Assembly: GCF_900119485.1 (NCBI RefSeq)
Contig: NZ_FPJZ01000002.1
Span: 283,172 to 347,171, forward strand
DNA from: Thermoactinomyces sp. DSM 45891
GTDB taxonomy: Bacteria > Bacillota > Bacilli > Thermoactinomycetales > Thermoactinomycetaceae
Length of the DNA: 64,000 nucleotides
Reading direction: 5' to 3'
Positions within the stretch are counted from its first letter, which is position 1. Each line of letters starts with the position of its first letter. A model generated the notes under the pieces. The model ran no database searches and was not told where the DNA came from. It saw nothing but the letters and a program-made list of their open reading frames with translations. The position numbers and the translations under genes were made by a program. This document shows positions 17,439 through 26,135 of the stretch, in pieces.

Positions 17439-18874
17439 CCGCCAAACTCCTTGCAAGCCTCTCGATTTAAGAGTTGTATCTCCCGAATCGCTTGGCAAAT
17501 AGGTTCTGTTTTATGATTGGATATAAACCACACTTTTCCTGCTTGGTATTGCAAACTTCTTCCGACCCTACCTGCAATTTGGACCAAAGAAGCCCTGTCA
17601 TATACGGAATGATCTGCACCGAGCACGACCGCATTACATTTTGGGACCGTAATACCACGTTCTAAAATAGTAGTAGTTACTAGATGAAGAATGTTTCCAT
17701 CACGAAATCGCATAATTTTCCCCGTTCGATTTTCATCTGTACTCGATACAAAATCCACTTGTCCCTCATCACAAAGAAATTGTCTTTTTAACCATTCCCC
17801 TACCACCCTTGTATCCTCAATACGAGGCACAAACCACAATGCTTGTCCATCTGTACTCGTAATCTCACTTATGATTCGTTGCACCGTTCGATTCATTTTG
17901 TGAGATTTGATCTGAGCCCACAAGGCCCTTTCTCTTTTCCAAATCGGGCATGGCATCAGTTTGCCATGAAATCTACATGGCAACAATACAGTAGGTAAAA
18001 TTCCCTTTCGCATCCTATAAATCCATAAATCCGTAGGCGTCGCGGTTAAGAGAACAATCGTACCACCTGTTCTTTTTGACCTTTGGATTGAATATTCTAA
18101 CGCAGGATTCCCCTCGAGCGGAAAGGCATCCGCCTCATCCACTATGACTAGATCAAAGAGATGGGCCATTCGAATCGTCTGATGCGCTGTAGCAATCACC
18201 AATGGACTTAACATCCATTTATCTGGGCTTCCTGCATAATGTTCAGAGACAATCCCATCTGGAAAAAATCGTTTTAACCGCGGGGCTAGTTCCTTCACCA
18301 CATCTTGCCTAGGCGTACACCATAGTACCGACTTCCCTTGGCGAATCAGTGGTTCGATCACCGGAATCATCGTCTCTGTCTTACCTGCCCCCGTTACAGC
18401 CCAAAACAAGACAGAAGGCATTTTTTGTCTCACGTAAGTAGATAACTCCTGCACAGCAGTCAACTGCTTCGCTGTTAGTTGGATCGAGGGCGCGTTTACA
18501 TCTCGTGGAATCTGCACCCTATCTCGTCCTACTCGCACAAACTGATACAGATACCGGCAACTTCTTGCCCTTCCAAGTAGTAGACAATGTTTACAGCTGG
18601 CACAACTATCTCGTTCGCACCTTCCACAAGGGGTGAAGAAGATAAACTCTTGATCTGCACCGCAACGAAGACACTTCCATCTCCCTTCCCGAAGCACAAT
18701 GGCAGGAAACACAGAAAGCCAATTCTTCCCCCTCCATTGATGTATTATTTCATTCCACTCATTCTCCGATTGTTGTGGAAAATGAAGTGCTCGAAATCGC
18801 TGTACTTCCTGATCTAGTAGTAGACGACCTTCCCAAAATGAATAGGCGTAATCACTTTCTTGTTTGATCTCCAC
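17435..18874 (-). CDS. comFA: ComFA, DEAD-box helicase for DNA uptake
   Basis: 479 residues. The N-terminal four-Cys zinc finger region (CLRCG, CGRCERDSCASC) is followed by a superfamily 2 helicase core: AVTGAGKTE (Walker A), VIVDEADAF (Walker B), LLTATPT (motif III) and QIAGRVGRS (motif VI). ComFA powers import of single-stranded DNA through ComEC in competent cells. The likely start is GTG with a distant GGGGTGA site, so the N-terminus is uncertain by a few residues. It forms an operon with comFC by a 4-base overlap. Confidence 0.94.
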   Translation of the reverse strand: MEIKQESDYAYSFWEGRLLLDQEVQRFRALHFPQQSENEWNEIIHQWRGKNWLSVFPAIVLREGRWKCLRCGADQEFIFFTPCGRCERDSCASCKHCLLLGRARSCRYLYQFVRVGRDRVQIPRDVNAPSIQLTAKQLTAVQELSTYVRQKMPSVLFWAVTGAGKTETMIPVIEPLIRQGKSVLWCTPRQDVVKELAPRLKRFFPDGIVSEHYAGSPDKWMLSPLVIATAHQTIRMAHLFDLVIVDEADAFPLEGNPALEYSIQRSKRTGGTIVLLTATPTDLWIYRMRKGILPTVLLPCRFHGKLMPCPIWKRERALWAQIKSHKMNRTVQRIISEITSTDGQALWFVPRIEDTRVVGEWLKRQFLCDEGQVDFVSSTDENRTGKIMRFRDGNILHLVTTTILERGITVPKCNAVVLGADHSVYDRASLVQIAGRVGRSLQYQAGKVWFISNHKTEPICQAIREIQLLNREACKEFGG

Positions 18875-18900
18875 TTATCACATCACCCCACAAAACCAAT

Positions 18901-18932
18901 AAAAAAACCAGACACGTACACGGAGTCTGGTG
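18901..18932 (-). terminator. Intrinsic terminator ahead of comFA
   Basis: CCAGAC and GTCTGG arms around a GC-rich middle are followed on the minus strand by TTTTTTT. It ends the transcript of the small membrane-anchored protein gene and separates it from comFA. Confidence 0.88.
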
Positions 18933-18935
18933 ATA

Positions 18936-19364
18936 TTACGATGCTGACCACTTTCCTTTAACTGTATCCTCTTCATACGAAACTCGTAGATCCATCACAA
19001 TAAATCGCTCTCCGACCTTCTGATTGTCTTTCATCCATCGCTCTACAGCACCATCATCGGATTGCATATGAATAAACTCTAACTCCACATATATGCGGTT
19101 TAGCTTCTCCAGCAATCGGTCTGCCTCTTCCGTGTGGCCGATTAGCAGACAACTAACCTTTCCATGACTCCCTGAAATGCGATGATTCGTATAATAAGAT
19201 CGAATCCACCATTCTAATTGCTGTTCTGTATTATCTGCAATGACGACCAAGTGCGATGCTTTATTATGATAATAACTTCCGTAAAGCCAATTTGACCTCT
19301 TTACTAACATCCAGATTACAAAATAGGTAGCTACTCCTGCTAAACAAACCCATACCATCATCAT
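18936..19364 (-). CDS. Hypothetical membrane-anchored protein in the degV position
   Basis: About 142 residues. An N-terminal membrane helix (residues 3-20, VWVCLAGVATYFVIWMLV) is followed by a soluble domain with alternating strand- and helix-like stretches (LVVIADNTEQQLEWWI, CLLIGHTEEADRLLEKL). I recognise no family. It follows the DegU-like gene after 32 bases and so occupies the place of yviA/degV in Bacillus, but it is not DegV. Four consecutive start codons exist (GTG then three ATG); GGGGG upstream fits the first ATG, at 19364. Confidence 0.7.
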   Translation of the reverse strand: MMMVWVCLAGVATYFVIWMLVKRSNWLYGSYYHNKASHLVVIADNTEQQLEWWIRSYYTNHRISGSHGKVSCLLIGHTEEADRLLEKLNRIYVELEFIHMQSDDGAVERWMKDNQKVGERFIVMDLRVSYEEDTVKGKWSAS

Positions 19365-19396
19365 CACAACCCCCTTTTCCTATCTCAACTGGATTT

Positions 19397-20146
19397 CTAT
19401 ATTAATTGGACCCACCCGTATTTGATAGCAAGCAACACAGCTTGTGTACGATCTTGGACATCTAATTTATATAAAATCTTACTTACATGATTCTTAACGG
19501 TCTTCTCACTAATAAATAAATGTTCTCCAACCGCCCTGTTATTTTTTCCTTGTGACAATAGACGTAAGACTTCCATCTCTCGGTTGGTTAGAATTTCTTG
19601 CCAATTCACTGTATGATACGATGTATGAATTCGACTAAAAGCACCTTCTTGCCGACTCAATCGACGAAGTTCACTTGCCATCTTGCTCACCAATACTGGG
19701 TGTATATAGGTTCCACCACAAACCACCACTTTTAAGGCTTCAATAAGTTGTTTCGGTTCTATTTCCTTTAGGAGATAGCCAGTCGCTCCATTGCGGATGG
19801 CTTCTACTGCATATTGATCGGCTTGATCCGTTAGAATGAGGACTTTTGTTTGAGGAGTCACTCGATTGATGTAGTGCGTAACCTCTACTGCATCCATTCT
19901 GGGTAAATATAGATCCATCACAACTACTTGCGGTATAAGAGTTTCACATACATGCGCTACTTCCGATCCATCTATACAAGATGCTACAATTTGCAACTCA
20001 GGATAATAAGAAAATAAATTTTTATATCTATTCAGATAAATGTCACTGGAATCTGCTACTAAGATACGAATGGGGGATATATTGGAAGGCTCACTGAAAT
20101 GGGCATTTCGTTGGTGAAGAAACGGACTCTCAATCAAAACGTTCAC
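19397..20146 (-). CDS. DegU-like NarL-family response regulator with N-terminal extension
   Basis: About 249 residues. After roughly 25 extra residues comes a receiver domain with the phospho-acceptor VVMDLYLPRMD, Thr switch (LILTD) and Lys (GYLLKE). The acidic pair normally read as DD is DS here (LVADSSD). A LuxR-type HTH follows (LTNREMEVLRLLSQGKNNRAVGEHLFISEKTVKNHVS), very close to DegU. DegU controls exoenzymes, competence and biofilm. Its place beside comFA matches B. subtilis degSU-comF, but no degS kinase gene is here. The GTG start at 20146 has GGGAG upstream; a TTG at 20170 is the alternative. Confidence 0.85.
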   Translation of the reverse strand: MNVLIESPFLHQRNAHFSEPSNISPIRILVADSSDIYLNRYKNLFSYYPELQIVASCIDGSEVAHVCETLIPQVVVMDLYLPRMDAVEVTHYINRVTPQTKVLILTDQADQYAVEAIRNGATGYLLKEIEPKQLIEALKVVVCGGTYIHPVLVSKMASELRRLSRQEGAFSRIHTSYHTVNWQEILTNREMEVLRLLSQGKNNRAVGEHLFISEKTVKNHVSKILYKLDVQDRTQAVLLAIKYGWVQLI

Positions 20147-20221
20147 CTCACTCCCTTGATGAATATCCAAAATCGCCTGACATCTCTTTTTATTCTATCA
20201 TGAATCCTTTTTTGTTTAAAC

Positions 20222-20250
20222 AAAAAGAGCCATCCTTTGTTGGATGACTC
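20222..20250 (-). terminator. Intrinsic terminator of metK
   Basis: GAGTCATCC and GGATGGCTC arms with an AACAAA loop are followed on the minus strand by TTTTTG. It lies just past the metK stop. Confidence 0.9.
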
Positions 20251-20262
20251 CTCGTGATTCAT

Positions 20263-21462
20263 TTATAAGCCTGCGTCAGTCTTTAATACCTCTACTTTAT
20301 CTGTGCGCTCCCACGGTAGGTCAATATCGGTGCGACCGAAATGACCGTAAGCGGCGGTTTGGCGGTAGAGTGGACGACGTAAGTCTAGTTGACGGATGAT
20401 TCCGGCTGGGCGGAGATCGAAGTGTTTATTTACTAATTCAACTAGAACCCCTTCATCTACCTTACCCGTACCAAACGTCTCAACACGAACGGACATAGGG
20501 CGAGCCACTCCGATCGCATAAGCCAATTGCACTTCACATTTCTCAGCAAGACCTGCAGCAACTAGGTTTTTCGCTACATAACGTGCCGCATATGCAGCAG
20601 AGCGGTCTACCTTAGTAGGATCTTTACCAGAGAATGCTCCTCCACCATGACGAGCATATCCACCGTAAGTATCTACGATTATCTTACGACCTGTTAATCC
20701 TGCATCTCCAAGTGGTCCACCGATTACGAATCGACCTGTTGGATTAATGAAGTACTTTGTATTTTCATCGATCATATCTTTTGGGACGATCGGACCAAAG
20801 ACATGCTTCCTTATATCGCTCTGAATCTGCTCAAGTGTAGCATCCTCAGCGTGTTGAGTAGAGCATACAAGTGCATCAATTCGAACTGGCTTGTCATCTT
20901 CATATTCTACTGTCACTTGGATTTTACCATCAGGGCGCAAGTAATTGAGTGTTCCATCGACACGTACTTCATGAAGTCTTCTAGCCAGTTTATGTGCTAG
21001 AGAAATCGGGAGTGGCATCAATTCGGGAGTCTCGTTACAAGCAAAACCAAACATGAGTCCTTGGTCACCTGCACCAATCGCTTCAATTTCTTCTTCCGTC
21101 ATAGAGCCCTCACGAGCCTCTAATGCTTGGTCTACACCTTGAGCAATATCAGCAGACTGCTCATCAATCGATGTCAAAACTGCACAAGTTTGAGCATCAA
21201 AGCCAAATTTTGCACGAGTATATCCGATATCACTTACTGTTTTACGTACAATCTTTGGGATATCAACATAGCAGTTGGTTGTAATTTCACCCGCAACCAA
21301 AACCAAGCCAGTGGTAACAGAAGTTTCTGCAGCAACACGGGCATTCGGATCTTTCTCTAAAATAGCATCCAAAATAGCATCCGAGATCTGATCACAAATT
21401 TTATCTGGATGACCCGCTGTTACAGATTCAGAAGTAAATAACGTACGCTTCTTTTCAGACAT
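20263..21462 (-). CDS. metK: S-adenosylmethionine synthetase
   Basis: 399 residues, normal length. Signatures: [18 protein letters not shown] (ATP/methionine binding) near residue 10, [18 protein letters not shown] near 120, and [19 protein letters not shown] near 265. It makes SAM from methionine and ATP. AGGGGG lies 9 bases ahead of the ATG. Unlike the metNIQ operon in this window, its leader is not an S-box but carries another attenuator-like structure. Confidence 0.98.
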   Translation of the reverse strand: MSEKKRTLFTSESVTAGHPDKICDQISDAILDAILEKDPNARVAAETSVTTGLVLVAGEITTNCYVDIPKIVRKTVSDIGYTRAKFGFDAQTCAVLTSIDEQSADIAQGVDQALEAREGSMTEEEIEAIGAGDQGLMFGFACNETPELMPLPISLAHKLARRLHEVRVDGTLNYLRPDGKIQVTVEYEDDKPVRIDALVCSTQHAEDATLEQIQSDIRKHVFGPIVPKDMIDENTKYFINPTGRFVIGGPLGDAGLTGRKIIVDTYGGYARHGGGAFSGKDPTKVDRSAAYAARYVAKNLVAAGLAEKCEVQLAYAIGVARPMSVRVETFGTGKVDEGVLVELVNKHFDLRPAGIIRQLDLRRPLYRQTAAYGHFGRTDIDLPWERTDKVEVLKTDAGL

Positions 21463-21497
21463 GGATTCATTCCCCCTAAATAGCCATTATATGTAAA

Positions 21498-21635
21498 CAA
21501 AAAAACCTCTCCTCTCTTGGAAAGGTGTTTCTACTCTTCAGCTTGATGACAAACTTCTCGTGTGAACACCTAGTAAAAAGAGGCTACCTGATTCTTAGTC
21601 AATCTCTACATCACCACTAAGAATACAAGATTATA
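21498..21635 (-). promoter_or_regulatory. metK leader: promoter, structured RNA and terminator/antiterminator pair
   Basis: A TATAAT -10 (21630-21635) opens a leader with a perfect 9-bp stem ATTCTTAGT/ACTAAGAAT (21616-21624 with 21591-21599) and a small AGTTTG/CAAGCT hairpin (21550-21555 with 21540-21545). A terminator follows: ACCTTTCC with GGAGAGGT, then T7 (21498-21527). AGGTGTT (21565-21571) can pair instead with AACACCT (21523-21529), the 5' arm of the terminator, giving an antiterminator. The S-box core is absent. I do not recognise the class. Confidence 0.65.
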
Positions 21636-21832
21636 CTCATAAACACAAGCAATATTCGGTATGCATATAGTTTTATTTCTTAATTAAATAAATATTCCAC
21701 CACCCCCTGCACAGACTCAACGTCTCCGTTCATTTTTGAGGATTTTGTGTAACTTACATAGTAATGTGTTAAAAAGGTAGAAAAGGTGATAGGATGTAGT
21801 AAAAAATTATACAGAATAAGTGAGGGTTAGTT

Positions 21833-22921
21833 ATGCAAGATGGCTTCGGGCCCACAGGTTCAAGTAAACAACTAACTCCGAAAAAGAGTAGAAAAAAAAA
21901 GATTGTCATTTGGACATCCGCTATTCTCTCAACTCTTCTTGTAACAGTTGGTGTTTATTCCTATAATCTCTATACGACAGTGGCCAACAGTCAAGACTCT
22001 ACAGCCGGAAAATCTTCCTTACGAGAAGAACAAGTAGATGTAAAGAAAGAGCCCTTTACCATCCTATTCATCGGTGCAGACCAATACAACTCCAAAAAAG
22101 AGTCAAAAGAAGGCTGGCGTCCTGATGTGATGATGCTTGCTGTCGTCAATCCAGAAAAAAAGAATATCCACATGGTAAGTATCCCCCGCGATACCTTTTT
22201 CCAAATCCATGGGACGAAGACACAAACGAAAATCAATGCTTCTGCAGCCTCCATATATACGAATATCAACAAGCTTACCCCCATCAACTCTGTACGGGAA
22301 ACCGCTCAAGATTTTCTGAATCGACAAGTCCCTATCGATTACTATGCTAAAATCAATTTTAGTGGGTTCATAGGCCTTGTCGACAAAGTAGGTGGAATTG
22401 ACGTAGAAGTTCCATACAACTTTAAAATGCAAACATTTGGTGGGAAATATCTCCACTTTAAAAAAGGAAACCAACATTTAAATGGGGAAGAAGCACTTGT
22501 TTTTGTACGACAACGAAAACTAGACCCTGAAGGTGATCTCGGACGTAACAAACGCCAACAACAAGCTGTACGGCATGTTTTAGATAAAATGCTCAGTTTC
22601 AAAAACTTAACACAGTTTACTGATATCACTGAAGTAATCGGGAATAACTTCCAGTATAGCTTTCATGTTTCGGATATCTTACCGCTAATGAGTATTTATG
22701 CGGATATACCTAAAGAAAATAACCACATCATTAAATTAAATACCTATTCTAAAACCCTCCCTGGTCACGGCGACTGTCAGATCACGACAGAGGGTGAACG
22801 TAAACGAGTAGTCGCAGAACTGCAAAAAGCAATGGACAAACCATTCAATGAGGCAGATCTCTTGTACGATTTTGAACAAGATCTCAAGAATCCCAATCGG
22901 AAACAGAAGCCCGCAAAATAA
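21833..22921 (+). CDS. LytR-CpsA-Psr (LCP) family cell-wall glycopolymer transferase, copy 1
   Basis: 362 residues: short cytoplasmic N-terminus, one membrane helix (about residues 24-45), then an extracytoplasmic LCP domain. Domain blocks are PFTILFIGADQY near 72, SIPRDTFFQIHG near 116, INFSGFIGLVDKVGGIDVEV near 173, LNGEEALVFVRQRK near 217 and the arginine block GRNKRQQQAVR near 235. LCP enzymes move undecaprenyl-linked polymers to peptidoglycan. AGTGAGGG precedes the ATG. It is the first of three tandem paralogues; the polysaccharide cluster nearby is a plausible substrate source. Confidence 0.93.
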   Translation: MQDGFGPTGSSKQLTPKKSRKKKIVIWTSAILSTLLVTVGVYSYNLYTTVANSQDSTAGKSSLREEQVDVKKEPFTILFIGADQYNSKKESKEGWRPDVMMLAVVNPEKKNIHMVSIPRDTFFQIHGTKTQTKINASAASIYTNINKLTPINSVRETAQDFLNRQVPIDYYAKINFSGFIGLVDKVGGIDVEVPYNFKMQTFGGKYLHFKKGNQHLNGEEALVFVRQRKLDPEGDLGRNKRQQQAVRHVLDKMLSFKNLTQFTDITEVIGNNFQYSFHVSDILPLMSIYADIPKENNHIIKLNTYSKTLPGHGDCQITTEGERKRVVAELQKAMDKPFNEADLLYDFEQDLKNPNRKQKPAK

Positions 22922-22943
22922 AGATCTCTGAAAGGAGAATGAA

Positions 22944-24128
22944 ATGATGAACTCCCAACGAAGTCGACTCGAACGAGTAGAGATGCGTAAAAAGAAGAAG
23001 AAAAAGAGAGTCATTATTTTTAGTGCCATCCTAGCTCTCTTTATCGGTGTAGCTGGCTACTATGCAACTAATCTCCTGAGTGCATTTTCAAATTCCCACG
23101 ATGAGAGCTTGAAAACAGATGCCAAGAAAGTAGACATAAAACAAGAGCCTTTTACCATGCTTTTAGTGGGAATTGACCAGTATGATCTTGAAAATGAAAG
23201 TAAAAATGGAGGGCGTCCCGACGTCTTAATGGTAGCTACAGTAAATCCAAAGGAAAAATCTGTACGAACCATGAGTATCCCTCGTGATACGTATGTGAAA
23301 TTTTATAATTCCACCAGCAAAGGGAAGATTACGGAGACACTATCTTCTCTGCACTCTGGTTCGGATGCAAAAGCAAAAAACCAGCAAATCGTAAAACAGG
23401 TAGAACAATTCTTGGATAACAAGATCCAGATCAACTATGTAGCACAGATTAATTTCTCAGGATTTATGGATCTAGTAGATGCAGTAGGTGGCATTACCGT
23501 AGATAACAAATATAAATTCCAAGTTCCATTCTACGGGGGGAAAATGCTGAAATACGAAAAAGGGCAAATTAACTTAAACGGAGAAAAAGCCCTGATGTAT
23601 GTAAGAACTCGTAAAAACCACAAAGGCACTGGCTCCATCGTGCCTACAGAAATGGAAAACGATAATGATCGAAACCGTCGTCAACAAGAAGTAATCAGTG
23701 CCATTTTAGGTAAAATGACTGGATTTACTGGCGTGACTCAGTTTAGCGACATCACCAAAGCAGTAGGGAAGAACTTCCGTTATAGCTTTGATATGGGCGA
23801 GATCCTCCCTATGTTTAATGTGTATCGTGAAGCACAAAACAATAAAGAATCGATCGCTCTACACAACTACTCTCTTAAACAAAATGAGAAATGGTTCCAG
23901 ATCGTTCCCGAGGGTGAGCGTCAACGTGCCATCGCTGAGTTACTCAAACATCTAGGAAAAGAGTACGACAAGCGTGCCATCACATATGATCACACGCTAG
24001 ATCCTTTCGAGGCAAAAACGCTCGAACAAATCCCGAAACAAGTACCACAGAAAGCATATCGGAATTCTGAAGGTACAGGTACCCATGAATCGAATCAACC
24101 TTCAGGCTCCACTAACAATGGAAGGTAA
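22944..24128 (+). CDS. LCP family cell-wall glycopolymer transferase, copy 2
   Basis: 394 residues with a very basic N-terminus (RKKKKKKR, about 15-22), a membrane helix (about 23-43) and an LCP domain: PFTMLLVGIDQYD, SIPRDTYVKF, INFSGFMDLVDAVGGI, LNGEKALMYVRTRK and DRNRRQQEV. It differs from its neighbours by an insertion before the arginine block and a polar C-terminal tail of about 35 residues. AAGGAG lies 6 bases ahead of the ATG. It is transcribed with copy 1 (22-base gap) and followed by a terminator. Confidence 0.92.
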   Translation: MMNSQRSRLERVEMRKKKKKKRVIIFSAILALFIGVAGYYATNLLSAFSNSHDESLKTDAKKVDIKQEPFTMLLVGIDQYDLENESKNGGRPDVLMVATVNPKEKSVRTMSIPRDTYVKFYNSTSKGKITETLSSLHSGSDAKAKNQQIVKQVEQFLDNKIQINYVAQINFSGFMDLVDAVGGITVDNKYKFQVPFYGGKMLKYEKGQINLNGEKALMYVRTRKNHKGTGSIVPTEMENDNDRNRRQQEVISAILGKMTGFTGVTQFSDITKAVGKNFRYSFDMGEILPMFNVYREAQNNKESIALHNYSLKQNEKWFQIVPEGERQRAIAELLKHLGKEYDKRAITYDHTLDPFEAKTLEQIPKQVPQKAYRNSEGTGTHESNQPSGSTNNGR

Positions 24129-24156
24129 ATCGACTACCACTACTCCATAATCGTAT

Positions 24157-24188
24157 AAAAAATACCTGATCCCATTCAGGTATTTTTT
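24157..24188 (+). terminator. Intrinsic terminator after LCP copy 2
   Basis: AATACCTGA and TTCAGGTATT arms with a short loop are flanked by A-run and T-run (AAAAAA...TTTTTT), so it may work in both directions. It separates copies 1-2 from copy 3. Confidence 0.9.
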
Positions 24189-24281
24189 ATATTCCGCCCT
24201 CGAAACTTGATCCTAATATTTCCCAGATGATAGTATAAGGGCAATTCGTTTTCCCAAGCTTCTAATGAAATGAGGAATCAT

Positions 24282-25307
24282 TTGGTGAAGAATCAACGCT
24301 CAGAGCAACAAGTAGCGCGTAGAAAAAAGAGGAATCGAATACTCCTCATATGCTTGGCAATTCTCGCTCTAACGGGTAGCTTTTACATATATCAAATGTG
24401 GAATGCACTGGCGAAAGGACATGATTCTAATGCAACAAAATCGGATCTTAGACAGAAGCAAGTAGAAATCGGGAAGGATCCGTTTACCGTCTTGCTCATG
24501 GGTGTCGATTCACGCACTGCCAAAGGGGAAAAGGAGTCGTGGCGCCCCGATGTACTCATGATTGCTACCATTAATCCAGCAAAAAAATCAGCCTCCATCG
24601 TCAGTATCCCCCGCGATACTCGAACCACCATCACCCATACAAATGGCTGGAAAGATAAGATTAATTCCGCTGCCACATGGGGAAGAGAAAAGGGCATCGA
24701 CCCCGTTTCTAATGTAAGACTCACCGTTGAGAGTTTTCTAGAAGGCGTCCCCATTGATTACTATGCGAAGATTAATTTCCAAGGCTTTATGGACGTCGTC
24801 AATCAACTGGGGGGAGTTGACGTAGATGTAAAGAGGGCTTTCACTTACCGCTCCTTTAACGATAAAATCATCCACTTCAGACTTGGGCCCATGCACTTAA
24901 ATGGGGAAGAAGCCTTAGCCTATGTCCGCATGAGAAAACAAGACCCTGAAGGTGATCACGGTCGTAATCGCAGACAACAAGAAGTAATCAATCAACTATT
25001 AGACAAATTAACAGGGGTTCAAGTGCTAACCAAATTTACTTCCCTCACGGAAATCGTTGGGAACAACTTTTCCTATAGCTTCAGTCCCTCCGAAATCCCT
25101 ACTCTAGCTAGCATCTATCGTAGTATTCCAAAAGAATCCTTAAAACACATAACGATTCAGGCCCCTTCTGAAAGAATCAACGGAATCTGGTATGATTTAG
25201 TTAGCCAAAAAGAGCGTGATCGTGTTAGCAATCTACTAAAAAAAGAGTTAGACCTCCCTTACGATCAAAATAAAATCGAGGTCCCTCAAATGAAGAAGAC
25301 AAATTGA
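24282..25307 (+). CDS. LCP family cell-wall glycopolymer transferase, copy 3
   Basis: About 341 residues: basic start, membrane helix (about 22-42), then the LCP domain with PFTVLLMGVDSR, SIPRDTRTTI, INFQGFMDVVNQLGGVDVDV, LNGEEALAYVRMRK and GRNRRQQEV. It has its own upstream spacer behind the terminator of copy 2. An ATG at 24270 has no ribosome binding site, whereas GAGG (24272-24275) fits the in-frame TTG at 24282 or GTG at 24285, so the start is set there. A terminator follows. Confidence 0.92.
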   Translation: MVKNQRSEQQVARRKKRNRILLICLAILALTGSFYIYQMWNALAKGHDSNATKSDLRQKQVEIGKDPFTVLLMGVDSRTAKGEKESWRPDVLMIATINPAKKSASIVSIPRDTRTTITHTNGWKDKINSAATWGREKGIDPVSNVRLTVESFLEGVPIDYYAKINFQGFMDVVNQLGGVDVDVKRAFTYRSFNDKIIHFRLGPMHLNGEEALAYVRMRKQDPEGDHGRNRRQQEVINQLLDKLTGVQVLTKFTSLTEIVGNNFSYSFSPSEIPTLASIYRSIPKESLKHITIQAPSERINGIWYDLVSQKERDRVSNLLKKELDLPYDQNKIEVPQMKKTN

Positions 25308-25316
25308 ACAACACCT

Positions 25317-25347
25317 CAAAGACGGCCAATAAACGCCGTCTTTTCTT
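25317..25347 (+). terminator. Intrinsic terminator after LCP copy 3
   Basis: AAGACGGC and GCCGTCTT arms with a CAATAAAC loop are followed by TTCTTT on the plus strand. The hairpin lies shortly before the yvyE start, so some readthrough is possible. Confidence 0.8.
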
Positions 25348-25368
25348 TGGGAGAGGAGCCCCTACATC

Positions 25369-25995
25369 ATGAAAACACCCTTATCGTATCTAACCATTGC
25401 TAGATATGGAGAAACGGAGATCATTATTCAAAAATCTCGTTTTATTTGTCAAGCTACACCTGTCAAAACGGAGGAGGAAGCCCAAAAATTTATCGCTGAC
25501 ATCTCTAAAAAATACTGGGACGCAAGCCATAACTGCTCTGCCTACCTCGTCACCGATCTCATCCAAAAAGCATCCGACGATGGCGAGCCTTCCGGAACAG
25601 CAGGCAAGCCGATGCTCGAAGTCCTACATTCCAAGAAAGTTCAATACACTGCGGTCGTCATTACGCGATACTTCGGAGGAATTAAGCTAGGAGCTGGCGG
25701 CCTCGTCAGAGCTTATAGCCAAGGAACATCCGCGGCCCTAGAAGCCGCAGGAATCGTCCAGCCTGTCCTCCATCAATCCATCAACATCTCCTTTGATTAC
25801 ACTCATATAGGTAAGCTCGAGCACGAACTACGTCAAACCTCCTACTTTTTAGACCAACCTATATTTACCGAGCACGTAAGCTGGACCCTATGGGTACCTG
25901 TGGACGAAATAGAGCAAATCCAATCCCAGATCATCGATTGGACCCATGGTCAGGCAAATGTAGAACTGGGAGAGTTAGAATACCGAGTGAAGTAG
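25369..25995 (+). CDS. yvyE: YigZ/YvyE (IMPACT) family protein
   Basis: 208 residues, usual length. The UPF0029 block is clear: KSRFICQATPV, SHNCSAYLVTD, ASDDGEPSGTAGKPMLEVL and VVITRYFGGIKLGAGGLVRAYS, followed by a C-terminal DUF1949-type ferredoxin-like domain. The molecular role is unsettled; the fold relates to eukaryotic IMPACT and to elongation-factor-like domains. In B. subtilis yvyE sits next to an LCP gene and degSU, so this neighbourhood is conserved. Confidence 0.93.
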   Translation: MKTPLSYLTIARYGETEIIIQKSRFICQATPVKTEEEAQKFIADISKKYWDASHNCSAYLVTDLIQKASDDGEPSGTAGKPMLEVLHSKKVQYTAVVITRYFGGIKLGAGGLVRAYSQGTSAALEAAGIVQPVLHQSINISFDYTHIGKLEHELRQTSYFLDQPIFTEHVSWTLWVPVDEIEQIQSQIIDWTHGQANVELGELEYRVK

Positions 25996-26059
25996 AAACG
26001 ATACAGAACCATTTTTGCTAGCTCATGATCCACCAGATAATTAACTATCTCTTCAAGTA

Positions 26060-26094
26060 TTAACCCCCTACGTAGTATCTACATAGGGGGTTAA
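26060..26094. terminator. GC-rich hairpin between yvyE and the beta-lactamase gene
   Basis: TTAACCCCCTA and TAGGGGGTTAA arms with an inner GTAG/CTAC stem lie between convergent genes. No T-tract is adjacent on either strand, so its role as a two-way transcription stop is inferred. Confidence 0.6.
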
Positions 26095-26135
26095 GCCAAT
26101 CTTCTCAGTTGAATCTACATTGTTTCTCCATAGAT

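Noticed and set aside
20263..21832. S-box or T-box before metK
   Set aside because: Searched both strands of the leader for GGCAACC, the GGGAC-type S-box blocks and the T-box core TGGnACCGCG; none found, unlike at 30280-30460.
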